Position numbers and translations under genes: made by a program. Under the pieces are notes generated by a model that made no database searches, was not told the DNA's origin, and was given only the letters and a program-made list of their open reading frames with translations. Of a stretch of DNA of 34,470 nt, positions 1 to 6,942 are shown in pieces; within the stretch, counting starts at the first letter, position 1; each line of letters starts with the position of its first letter. Source of the stretch: an uncultured Clostridia bacterium (lineage in GTDB: Bacteria; Bacillota; Clostridia; Peptostreptococcales; Anaerovoracaceae); NCBI GenBank assembly GCA_938049335.1, contig CALIYX010000012.1, forward strand, positions 1-34,470, given 5' to 3'.

Positions 1-80
1 ATTTAGAGTTTATGAAAAACCTCACCCACACGATAATTTAGAGTTCACTTTTTCACACCCACACGATAATTTAAAGTACC
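1..80. repeat. Three partial direct repeats, period 33-35 bp
   Basis: A unit containing CACCCACACGATAATTTA occurs at about 23-40 and 56-73, and its right-hand part (ATTTAGAGTT) also appears at 1-10, 36-45 and, with two changes, 69-78. Only about 23 bases are conserved and about 10 differ between copies. Read on the minus strand the unit contains TAAATTATCGTGTGGGTG. Several such units side by side resemble the multiple terminal repeats at the ends of IS21-family insertion sequences, with the element body lying beyond base 1. No transposase is visible, so the family is inference. Confidence 0.5.
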
Positions 81-85
81 AAAAT

Positions 86-110
86 AAGTGTATGCTTTTA
101 GCATACACTT
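86..110 (-). terminator. Hairpin after the lipoprotein gene
   Basis: A perfect 10-bp stem (AAGTGTATGC and its complement, 86-95 and 101-110) with a 5-nt loop lies 6 bases past the stop codon of the minus-strand lipoprotein gene. The following tract on the minus strand is only ATTTTGG, so it would be a weak intrinsic terminator or a 3'-end protecting hairpin. Confidence 0.55.
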
Positions 111-116
111 ACATAA

Positions 117-716
117 TCATTTCCATTCAAAAGAATCCACTATGCTCTGAGAGGCCCTTCCCGTTTCCTCGCTACCTGAGTAGTTGCTCTCATAAACAAA
201 GATATGTCCGTGATCGGAGGCTATGTAATATTGCACAATCCTATCACCATCCACTGTGAATTCATATTTCAAAACCGGATAGCCCTGCTTTGATGTGAAT
301 CCTGATGCAACTATTTGACTAGCTTCATGTCCAGAGATCTGCTGATTTAATTGTAAAAGTATGGCATGTGCAAAGCTGTCGATATCATCCTTAGAATATG
401 GATTTGTTCCATACTGCACCGATATATTATCTAGTTTTCCTTCGCCACTATAGCTTACTGGAACAACAAATGGTTTTTCATTTGTTGAATCACCTTCGTG
501 AAGTTTCCATCCCTCAGGAATCACAAAACTACCTTGCTTTAAATTAAATGTTTCTCCTGCCTTTGTTCCCTGCTTTTTGTTAATTGCTGTATTTGGCCTT
601 GCTTTATTATCGCTTTGAGTATCGTAATTTTTTCGTTCTCCACAAGCTGCAAATAATGTCATAACTAGTATCGCTATAAATGCAATAGTTACTACCTTCC
701 ACGTATTTCTTTTCAT
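117..716 (-). CDS. Hypothetical lipoprotein, 199 aa
   Basis: The N-terminus has two basic residues, a hydrophobic stretch (about 8-22) and a lipobox LFAAC with Cys25, so this should be a membrane-anchored lipoprotein on the outer face of the membrane. Residues 26-60 are a polar linker. From about residue 62 the pattern (a SFxIPEGW opening, alternating strands, a helix near the middle, and a final strand with VDSFEW) resembles the PsbP/DcrB-type fold of small secreted proteins. This is a fold-level impression, not a family assignment. It sits 29 bases downstream of whiA in the same direction and may be co-transcribed, and is followed by a hairpin at 86-110. The function is unknown. Confidence 0.8.
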   Translation of the reverse strand: MKRNTWKVVTIAFIAILVMTLFAACGERKNYDTQSDNKARPNTAINKKQGTKAGETFNLKQGSFVIPEGWKLHEGDSTNEKPFVVPVSYSGEGKLDNISVQYGTNPYSKDDIDSFAHAILLQLNQQISGHEASQIVASGFTSKQGYPVLKYEFTVDGDRIVQYYIASDHGHIFVYESNYSGSEETGRASQSIVDSFEWK

Positions 717-745
717 AGACTTCTCCTAAACTATTCTAACTAGAT

Positions 746-1708
746 CTAGTTTTCTTTTTCTATGCACCCGTGCTCTTCCGCGAAAGAAAGTATCTTCTGA
801 AGTCTGCTATTGATTCCAGCTTTCTTGAGCGGCGGCGCACACAGCTCTCCGAGCTGTGTGAGGCTGGCGTCGGGGTTCTCCACGCGGAGCCTTGCGGTTT
901 CGCGCAGCCTCGGCGGCAGCTTGTCAAAGAGCCCGCGGGATTCGATGGCGCGGATGGCAGAAAGCTGCCGCTGCGCCGCATCAAGAGCCCTGTCCATGTT
1001 CGCATTATCGCAATTTGTAATGCGCACAGTGCGGTTCCTCATCTGTTTCTTGATTACAGTGTTGTCAAAGCTCAAAACGTGGCTGTGCGCCCCGATTATT
1101 GCGAGCATATCCCTTATATTTGAAAGGCTCTTGACATATACAATGTATTTCCCTCGCCTCTCCATCGTCTTTGCCGTCATGTCGACAAAACCATTGATTA
1201 ACTTCTTTAGGTCAAGAGCAAATCTCTCGCTGTTACAAACAAACTCAAGGTGGTAGGTTTTGTCAGGATTGTTTACAGAACCACAAGCGAGGAAAACTCC
1301 TCTGAGATAGGATTTACGACAACACTTTGTCCTTACAACATCGTCGTAAATACCATCGGAAATGAAGTTATTTCCCTCTCTTACAAGCAGGATTCCTGTT
1401 TCGCGCAGAATCTGCTCAGATCTCTCCTCAGGTCCTATAGTAAGAAGATAGCTCCTCTGCTTATTAAAGCCAGAGCCTTCACCTATTTCTAGCTTTGCAT
1501 CAACCTTAAAATATTCTTTGATTAGGCGCTTATAATGTCTTGCTACCGCTGGTATTTCAGTAGTAACCACTATCTTAAACTTTCCTGCACCAGCAAGACG
1601 AAGACTTCCAGAAACACGTAAAAAACCTGCCAGCTCGGCAAGCTGGCAGCACTTTTTCTCTATTTCTGTTCTAGCAAGTTCATTCTTTACTTCCGTTGAG
1701 AAGCTCAT
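746..1708 (-). CDS. whiA: WhiA, DNA-binding sporulation/division regulator
   Basis: 320 aa, the normal length for WhiA. The start MSFSTEVKNELAR, the CCxxAELAGFLRVSG segment and the later CCRKSYLRGVFLACGSVN block are hallmarks of the N-terminal LAGLIDADG-homing-endonuclease-like domain. Residues from about 235 onward form the helix-turn-helix domain (LPPRLRETARLRVENP ... LGELCAPPLKKAGINSRL). In Firmicutes WhiA affects cell division and chromosome segregation, and in actinobacteria it controls sporulation. The ATG has a very G-rich ribosome binding site ending in GGAGG. WhiA usually follows rapZ and yvcK directly. Here rapZ is more than 6 kb upstream and yvcK is not in the window. The coding strand is GC-rich near the 3' half compared with its neighbours, which gives long empty ORFs on the opposite strand. 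Confidence 0.97.
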   Translation of the reverse strand: MSFSTEVKNELARTEIEKKCCQLAELAGFLRVSGSLRLAGAGKFKIVVTTEIPAVARHYKRLIKEYFKVDAKLEIGEGSGFNKQRSYLLTIGPEERSEQILRETGILLVREGNNFISDGIYDDVVRTKCCRKSYLRGVFLACGSVNNPDKTYHLEFVCNSERFALDLKKLINGFVDMTAKTMERRGKYIVYVKSLSNIRDMLAIIGAHSHVLSFDNTVIKKQMRNRTVRITNCDNANMDRALDAAQRQLSAIRAIESRGLFDKLPPRLRETARLRVENPDASLTQLGELCAPPLKKAGINSRLQKILSFAEEHGCIEKEN

Positions 1709-1805
1709 AGTCCTCCCCCCCTGCTGTCAATTTTATTAGCACGACTCTTGCGCCAATATCTTATGCTCAGTCCTTCTTACCCACAAGAATTTCACAACTA
1801 AGAAT

Positions 1806-2393
1806 TTATTCCTTGATATTGCCCTCTGCAATATGCTTATCGATTATATCTTTAATCACTTCAAAAAGCTCTTCAGAGCCCCTTCTCGTCTTCTCCTGCC
1901 TGCGCATGATTTGCTCCTTGGTTACACCATGCTCCTTCCAGGCTCCGCCGCCATTGGCTTCATGCAGAAGTACGGGCTGAAGGTTATCCATGGCTTTCGC
2001 AAACTTAGCCTCTGCAGTTTCCTGAGCCTCAAACTCATCGAATAAAGTCTCAAGCTCGCGTCCCTGATCGCTTGGTAGCATTCCAAAGATGTGTTTCTTT
2101 GCAATTTCCTCACGCTCGCGCTGAGACTTTTTGGCATCCTCATCATAGGCATAGGTATCGCCTGCCTCGATTTCAACGACATCGTGAATCAAACACATGA
2201 GAATTACCTTTGATATATCTATATCCTCGTTTGCATACTCCCTAAAAAGGTAGGCCATAACCGCCATATGCCATGCGTGCTCGGCATCGTTTTCCCTGCG
2301 AGAATTGTCCGCAAGGTGGTTTTGCCTGAAGATATTCTTTTGCTTGTCCATAAACAGTGCAAATTCAATCTGCTTACGCATTCTGTCGTCCAT
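1806..2393 (-). CDS. HD-domain phosphohydrolase (YfbR/HDDC2-like 5'-nucleotidase)
   Basis: 195 aa. The metal-binding HD signature is clear: REN-DAEH (about 33-39), IHD (about 69-71) followed by VVEIEAGD, and a later Asp in the KAMDNLQP segment near residue 137. This arrangement is that of YfbR/HDDC2-type enzymes, which are metal-dependent 5'-(deoxy)nucleotide phosphatases in the cytosol. The start codon directly follows the stop of the ATPase gene with no gap, so it is translationally linked to the B12 transporter operon and falls under the cobalamin riboswitch unless there is an internal promoter. Its substrate might therefore be a nucleotide or ribazole phosphate connected with cobamide handling. 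That link is inference from position; a housekeeping dNMP phosphatase is equally possible. Confidence 0.88.
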   Translation of the reverse strand: MDDRMRKQIEFALFMDKQKNIFRQNHLADNSRRENDAEHAWHMAVMAYLFREYANEDIDISKVILMCLIHDVVEIEAGDTYAYDEDAKKSQREREEIAKKHIFGMLPSDQGRELETLFDEFEAQETAEAKFAKAMDNLQPVLLHEANGGGAWKEHGVTKEQIMRRQEKTRRGSEELFEVIKDIIDKHIAEGNIKE

Positions 2394-3494
2394 CTAGGCC
2401 CTCTCAAGTTTACCCTGCGCCTTTGCCTCCTCTATAAGAGTTGCAACGCGTTTATTCGATAAACCTATTTTATCATTAGCTAGGATAACACGTCTACATT
2501 TTTTGATGGCTTCAAGTGCTTTCTCTAGGCTCTCTTCGCTTATTTCTTCAAAAGCTGGCACCGATATAAAATCGCTCGCTAGATTCTTTGCTACATAAAA
2601 ATCCACATCATTTTCGTGTAATATGCCTGTACAGAACGGAATTCCAAGCCTTGTCATCTCCCTAAAAACAGGAATGCCCTTGCCATTTCCCGCAATTACA
2701 AACACCTCTGGCTCTCCCACTGGCTTAGGAAGCTCAACGCTACCGAATGTTATGTTGTAGGAACCCTTTTCTATGCTGTAAAGTTCTCTAATGATTTTAT
2801 CAGTAAATATATCATTAGGTCTTCCGAAGTGCTCAATAGAGTCACCGTGAACGCATATAACCTTGTCTGAGATTTTTTGGGCAAGATCTATTTCGTGAAG
2901 CGACATCAAAACAGCAATATTCTCCTTCTTTGCCATGGTATGAAGGATGTTCAAAAGCTCAAGCTTGTGCTTTATATCAAGAAAGGATGTCGGCTCGTCC
3001 AAAACAATAATCTTCGGTTCCTGACAAATTGCCCTTGCAAGCAAGACTCTCTGCCTCTGTCCATCACTTATGGCGCTGAAATCCCTGCCAGCAAGCTCTT
3101 CCACCTGAGCCTTCTTCATTGCCTCAGAGACCTTGACTCTATCCTTTTCATCGAGAACGCCAAGCGAGTTTGTGTAAGGGTATCTGCCCGTTGCCACAAC
3201 ATCATAGCAGGTCAAAAGCTCTCCCTTAATCTTCTCTGTTAGGACCACAGACATCTTCTGAGCAAGAGCCTTAAAGCTTAGGTTCGCAAGTGAAGCATCT
3301 GCGATAAAAGCCTCTCCACCAACCATTTCAAGATGCTTGGTTATGCTCTTAAGTATGGTCGACTTTCCCGCGCCGTTTGGTCCAATCATCGTAACGATTT
3401 CGCCTAGATTGACATCTATATTTATGTCCTTTATCAGCGGTTTTTTATTGTATCCGACCGTCAGGTCTGATGTTCTAAAATAAATGTTTTCCAT
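2394..3494 (-). CDS. ABC transporter ATPase, BtuD/FecE type, with C-terminal extension
   Basis: 366 aa. The ATPase domain occupies about residues 5-250: Walker A GPNGAGKST (38-46), signature ISDGQ (142-146, in place of LSGGQ), Walker B IIVLDEP (162-168) and switch His200. It would energise the FecCD permease encoded just upstream (9-base gap). Family members are usually about 250-270 aa. Here about 110 extra residues (255-366) follow, with a beta-alpha pattern beginning FVIAGNGKGIPVFREM, resembling a small Rossmann-like or regulatory domain. The family covers iron-siderophore, haem and B12 importers. The cobalamin riboswitch at the head of the operon argues for corrinoid as substrate. The role of the extension is unknown. 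Confidence 0.93.
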   Translation of the reverse strand: MENIYFRTSDLTVGYNKKPLIKDINIDVNLGEIVTMIGPNGAGKSTILKSITKHLEMVGGEAFIADASLANLSFKALAQKMSVVLTEKIKGELLTCYDVVATGRYPYTNSLGVLDEKDRVKVSEAMKKAQVEELAGRDFSAISDGQRQRVLLARAICQEPKIIVLDEPTSFLDIKHKLELLNILHTMAKKENIAVLMSLHEIDLAQKISDKVICVHGDSIEHFGRPNDIFTDKIIRELYSIEKGSYNITFGSVELPKPVGEPEVFVIAGNGKGIPVFREMTRLGIPFCTGILHENDVDFYVAKNLASDFISVPAFEEISEESLEKALEAIKKCRRVILANDKIGLSNKRVATLIEEAKAQGKLERA

Positions 3495-3503
3495 TTGATC
3501 TCT

Positions 3504-4541
3504 CTAATACTTAGTTCCATGCCTCTTCACGAGCATTCCAATAACTATAGGTGCACCAAACATTGCTGTTACAGTGCTTATCGAAAGTTCCACTGGCGCA
3601 AATGCCGTTCTTGCAACGTAGTCGCAGAACATACAGAATACGCTTCCTGCCATGAATGAGCAAGGAATTACGAGGATTGGTTTTGCTGTCTTAAGTCCAA
3701 TTTTTACAACATGAGGGACTGCTATTCCAACAAATGAAATCGGTCCAACAAAGGCAGTTACGCATCCAGCTATAAGGCTTGACATCATAATTAGATACAC
3801 CCTAAAGCGCTTTACATTTACACCCATGCTTTGAGCGTAAGACTCTCCCATCTGATATGCTCCGATAGGCTTCGACATAGCAAAGACAATAGCAAAGCAG
3901 ATAAGCACTATTTTGCTCGAAAGACTTACATCGCTCCAGTTAACTCCAGAGAAGCTTCCCTGCGACCAGTTGTGTAGATTTACTATATCCGAGTCCTGAG
4001 CAAAGGTGATCAAAAACTCCGTTATCGCAGAACAAATATAACTTATCATGATTCCCGCAACGAGAAGCATAGACATCTGCTTTATCGCTCTTGCCGCAAG
4101 AAGCACAAAGCCCATTGCTATCAAAGCACCCACGAATGCAGCCAAAACCATCATCCATGAACTCGTGTAGTGAACATACTTTAGAGCGACAATCATAACT
4201 AGAGCAACAAAGAGCTTTGATCCTGACGAAATACCTAAAACATAAGGCCCTGCGATAGGGTTGCTGAAAAAGGTTTGCATCAGAAATCCCGAAACTGCAA
4301 GACCTCCACCGAGTATCGCAGCTGTTATGATTCTAGGCAGTCTAATCTGCCATATGATATTTACATTTGTTTGATCGCCCTTTTTAGTGAATATTATCTT
4401 CATGATTTCTGTAAAGGAAATATCCACAGCGCCTGAATTGATATTCCATACAATCAAAACGAAAAAGGCAATTATGAGACAGATGAAGACCGCAAGGTAT
4501 CTCCATCTGTCGCTGATTTTATGATTTTGCTGAAGTGTCAT
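3504..4541 (-). CDS. FecCD/BtuC-family ABC permease (probable cobalamin)
   Basis: 345 aa with about ten hydrophobic segments from residue 14 onward. Family signatures are visible: RLPRIITAAILGGGLAVSG (about 67-85), the NPIAGPYVLGISSG block, and GPISFVGIAVPHVVK near residue 265, which includes the coupling helix that contacts the ATPase. It would form a homodimeric channel in the cytoplasmic membrane and accept substrate from the binding protein encoded immediately upstream (11-base gap). The AGAGGAA ribosome binding site supports the ATG start. Sequence alone does not separate B12, haem and siderophore permeases. The assignment to corrinoid rests on the riboswitch. Confidence 0.93.
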   Translation of the reverse strand: MTLQQNHKISDRWRYLAVFICLIIAFFVLIVWNINSGAVDISFTEIMKIIFTKKGDQTNVNIIWQIRLPRIITAAILGGGLAVSGFLMQTFFSNPIAGPYVLGISSGSKLFVALVMIVALKYVHYTSSWMMVLAAFVGALIAMGFVLLAARAIKQMSMLLVAGIMISYICSAITEFLITFAQDSDIVNLHNWSQGSFSGVNWSDVSLSSKIVLICFAIVFAMSKPIGAYQMGESYAQSMGVNVKRFRVYLIMMSSLIAGCVTAFVGPISFVGIAVPHVVKIGLKTAKPILVIPCSFMAGSVFCMFCDYVARTAFAPVELSISTVTAMFGAPIVIGMLVKRHGTKY

Positions 4542-4552
4542 ATTCTTCCTCT

Positions 4553-5725
4553 TTATTTAAGCTTAAACAGGTACTCCATCTTCTTCTGAGCTTCCTTATC
4601 TCCTGAGAATATTGCGTTCATCTCCTGTATGATGCTTCCCATTTTGTTGGTCTGCTGAAACATGCTTCTGCTTGTGCACCAAGCATTTCCCTCTTTGACT
4701 GCCTTAAAATCCTTGAGAACAGGGCTCTTATCGAGAAGCTCATCTAGCGTATAAATCTGTTCAACGATACTGCAGTTATATATTAGGATATCTGCATCCT
4801 TTGCTGTATTGTAAAACTCTTCCATGCTCATGTTTATCGTGCTAAGTTTGCTATCTTCACCTGTCCCTAAGTCAGAGAAAGCATATTCGCCCCCCGCAAT
4901 CTTTATCATCTCTGGGACATAGCCATTTGACTTATATGTTACGACATTTCCTCTAGTGTTCACATAGAAGAATATTACCTTCTTGCCAGTTGATTTTATA
5001 TCCTTGAGCTTTTCTATTTTTTCTGCCTGCTCATCAAAGACCTTGTTAGCAAGCTCCTCCTTGTCCAAAAGCACGCCAAAGAACTTAATCCACTCCGTTC
5101 TTCCAAGCGGATGCGACTCATAGCTTGACTTTTCTATCATGGTCTTGATTCCGAGCTCAATAAGTTTTTCTTTTACCTCAGGATTATGAAGAATCATAGT
5201 GTTTTGGATAGCAAGCTCGCACTTTCCATTAATCAAAGTCTCATAGTCAGGCGCATTATACTTACCTGCATTAATCCACTTCTTCTCTTCAATTGCCTTT
5301 CTAGCGTTTTCTATGTACCAGTGGTCAGTACCTACGAACTTAATGTTATCTAGTGAATCGAGCGAATCAAATAGCGCCATAACCGCAGTAGAAACAAGAT
5401 ATATATTCTTAAGTGGCTGTTTTACAACTATGATGTCCTTATCTAGATTCTTTGGAGCTTCTTTGCCCTTAGGCACAACGAGAAGCTTATCCCCATCGAC
5501 AATCTCAAGATAGGCATAACCACCTTCGTACTTATATATAGAAAATTGGTTAGCGTATTTAAGCTTAACCTTTTCCTTAAACTTCAGTCCTTCAAAAGCA
5601 GGCGCGCCGCTTTCATTTGATCCACTAGAACCTAGGTCTGCAAATATCAAAACCATAAAGCCTATTGCTATCGCAATAGCTAGCCCAACCACGCCTATTA
5701 AAATAGCTTTGTTTTTCTTTGCCAT
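4553..5725 (-). CDS. Substrate-binding protein of the ABC transporter, membrane-anchored
   Basis: 390 aa. The middle and C-terminal parts have the look of a BtuF/FecB-type (PeriplasmicBP type III) receptor: FVGTDHWY, a long central helix region, then KKVIFFYVNTRGNVVTYKSN and a final LLDKSPVLKDFKAVKEGNAW segment typical of this fold. The N-terminus is KKNK followed by a strongly hydrophobic stretch (about 8-30) and then a Gly/Ser linker. There is no lipobox cysteine, so the protein should be tethered by an uncleaved helix rather than by lipid, which is unusual for this family in Gram-positives. The start codon is one base beyond the stop of the NEAT-like gene, with only a weak, distant Shine-Dalgarno sequence, so translation may be coupled. 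Confidence 0.88.
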   Translation of the reverse strand: MAKKNKAILIGVVGLAIAIAIGFMVLIFADLGSSGSNESGAPAFEGLKFKEKVKLKYANQFSIYKYEGGYAYLEIVDGDKLLVVPKGKEAPKNLDKDIIVVKQPLKNIYLVSTAVMALFDSLDSLDNIKFVGTDHWYIENARKAIEEKKWINAGKYNAPDYETLINGKCELAIQNTMILHNPEVKEKLIELGIKTMIEKSSYESHPLGRTEWIKFFGVLLDKEELANKVFDEQAEKIEKLKDIKSTGKKVIFFYVNTRGNVVTYKSNGYVPEMIKIAGGEYAFSDLGTGEDSKLSTINMSMEEFYNTAKDADILIYNCSIVEQIYTLDELLDKSPVLKDFKAVKEGNAWCTSRSMFQQTNKMGSIIQEMNAIFSGDKEAQKKMEYLFKLK

Positions 5726-5726
5726 A

Positions 5727-6485
5727 TTATTTTTTCTTTCCTATCTTAAGTATCATTAATATACCTACTCCTGCTACTCCTAGTGAAACAACGAGGCCTC
5801 CGATGTATAAAGGTAGCTTACTATTCTTTGACTCCGAAGCCTTTGCAGAAGTCTGTTTCTTATCATCAGCTTTCTTTGCTGCTTTCTTATCAGCCTTCTT
5901 TGACTTATCGCTTGCTTTGGAGTTCTTATCGTCCTTAGAATCTTCCTTAGCCTTATCATCCTTCTTATCGTCTTTCTTCTCGGATGCCTTTGCATCTCCA
6001 CTAGCACTATTTGATGCTGCACTATTATCACCAGTGCTTCCTCCACCTACCGTTGGAATTGCAGAGTCGTCAAAGTATAATGTATAGTTTAGAGTATGTG
6101 GGGTTGACATTGCCGTTGTTTCCATTGTTACATTAACATTTCCGAGGCTTGGAAGTGGTGCACTGTTAAATATCTGTGCATGTGCCCCATATTGCTGAGG
6201 ATAAACCGTTCCAGCCGTTGTTGTAAAGTATGAGTACTGTGGAATTCCGTCATCTGAAACTCTTTTAAACACTATTGTTGCATAAATCTGACCCCCAGAT
6301 ATTGTCACAGAACACGGCGAAACTATAGCATTATGTGACATTCTTCCTTCGCTCAAACTTACTGGAACGCTGTATGTTCCATCCTGATATGTCGCCGCAA
6401 GCGACGGAATCGCGCTAGCCATTACGAAAACAGCTAATACCGCTGTAACGGCTAGTCTTCTAAATACCTTTTTAAAATCTCTCAC
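5727..6485 (-). CDS. NEAT-like surface protein, candidate corrinoid receptor
   Basis: 252 aa, starting at a GTG that has a good AAGGAG 8 bases upstream. Residues 1-31 are a signal peptide ending SLA-A. Residues about 32-145 form one compact beta-rich domain opening with YQDGTYSVPVSL and MSHNAIVSP, closely like the first strands of NEAT haem-binding domains. Residues 146-223 are a Ser/Asp/Lys-rich linker, and 226-247 form a membrane helix ending in GKKK. There is no LPXTG motif, so it should be anchored by the C-terminal helix. The gene is the first of the operon under a cobalamin riboswitch, so the likely ligand is a corrinoid, handed to the binding protein encoded next. That function is inference; haem binding is the alternative. 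The YxxxY pair typical of haem-binding NEAT domains is not evident. Confidence 0.85.
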   Translation of the reverse strand: MRDFKKVFRRLAVTAVLAVFVMASAIPSLAATYQDGTYSVPVSLSEGRMSHNAIVSPCSVTISGGQIYATIVFKRVSDDGIPQYSYFTTTAGTVYPQQYGAHAQIFNSAPLPSLGNVNVTMETTAMSTPHTLNYTLYFDDSAIPTVGGGSTGDNSAASNSASGDAKASEKKDDKKDDKAKEDSKDDKNSKASDKSKKADKKAAKKADDKKQTSAKASESKNSKLPLYIGGLVVSLGVAGVGILMILKIGKKK

Positions 6486-6530
6486 CTATTTTCTCCTTTT
6501 CTTAAATCGAGCATCGCATTTATTATTGCT

Positions 6531-6563
6531 CTAAAAATAAAATAACGGTGCTTCGACCGTTAT
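6531..6563 (-). terminator. Intrinsic terminator of the cobalamin riboswitch
   Basis: Read on the minus strand, an 8-bp stem ATAACGGT/ACCGTTAT (6542-6563) with loop CGAAGC is followed by a U-rich tract (6531-6541). It lies between the aptamer and the first gene and is thus the expression platform. Minus-strand GCTTCGAC at 6633-6626 is fully complementary to GTCGAAGC at 6557-6550 in the terminator's 5' arm and loop, and so could form the competing anti-terminator. Confidence 0.85.
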
Positions 6564-6648
6564 CTGATAAGTGTTTCTTCTCAATTGCATCCAAATATCA
6601 TGTGGCGCAATATCAAAACCTTACTGTCGAAGCTTTGAATATCTAAAT

Positions 6649-6815
6649 GCAAAACATCTGGTATCCTGACTCAGGTTCGTCCTCAAATACGCCTTCCCGT
6701 CTAATAATCCTGCCTATCAGCAAGCCTTAAATAGTGGCATCTTGCATTCTCGTCCCCCATACAGTAGCGCAGACTGCTACGGATTCTCACCGTATTCCCA
6801 GAAGTTCTGTTTTGC
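6649..6815 (-). promoter_or_regulatory. Cobalamin (B12) riboswitch aptamer
   Basis: On the minus strand the conserved blocks appear in order: GGGAATACGGTGAGAATCC, then GCGCTACTGTA, GCCACT, GGGAAGGC, and the B12 box GAGTCAGGATACC. The closing stem P1 pairs GCAAAACA (6815-6808) with TGTTTTGC (6656-6649). Binding of a cobamide would be expected to favour the terminator at 6531-6563 and shut off the transporter operon. A promoter lies 20 bases upstream of the aptamer. Confidence 0.96.
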
Positions 6816-6834
6816 TGCACATATTCGTAAATAT

Positions 6835-6863
6835 ATTATACTCGGAGAACAAAATTTCCGCAA
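6835..6863 (-). promoter_or_regulatory. Promoter of the B12 riboswitch operon
   Basis: Minus-strand -35 TTGCGG (6863-6858) and a consensus -10 TATAAT (6840-6835) separated by exactly 17 bases. Transcription would start near 6828, just before the aptamer. Confidence 0.8.
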
Positions 6864-6878
6864 GAGAAATCCTAATGC

Positions 6879-6916
6879 AAAAGTGGTGCTCGGAAACTCC
6901 AAGCACCACTTTTTTA
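6879..6916 (-). terminator. Terminator after kce
   Basis: A 10-bp stem (6881-6890 with 6902-6911) lies 31 bases past the kce stop. The U run on the minus strand is short (TTTT), while the plus strand has six T. It separates kce from the B12 promoter only 16 bases further on. Confidence 0.6.
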
Positions 6917-6942
6917 TCCACATGTATTTAAGTATGTTTATA

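Noticed and set aside
1..80. Direct repeats resembling a CRISPR array
   Set aside because: The intervals between conserved parts are only about 10 bases and no cas gene is present, so the spacing does not fit CRISPR.
770..1492. Long plus-strand reading frames opposite whiA
   Set aside because: They are antisense to a clear whiA with conserved motifs, lack ribosome binding sites and have odd composition (Ser/Arg-rich).
5719..6087. Plus-strand frame of 122 aa rich in Phe, Ser and Leu
   Set aside because: It is the mirror of the Lys/Asp-rich linker of the NEAT-like protein and has no start signal.
2394..6485. Haem or siderophore uptake as the operon's role
   Set aside because: The NEAT-like domain and FecCD permease allow it, but the cobalamin riboswitch with a complete expression platform at the head of the operon outweighs it.
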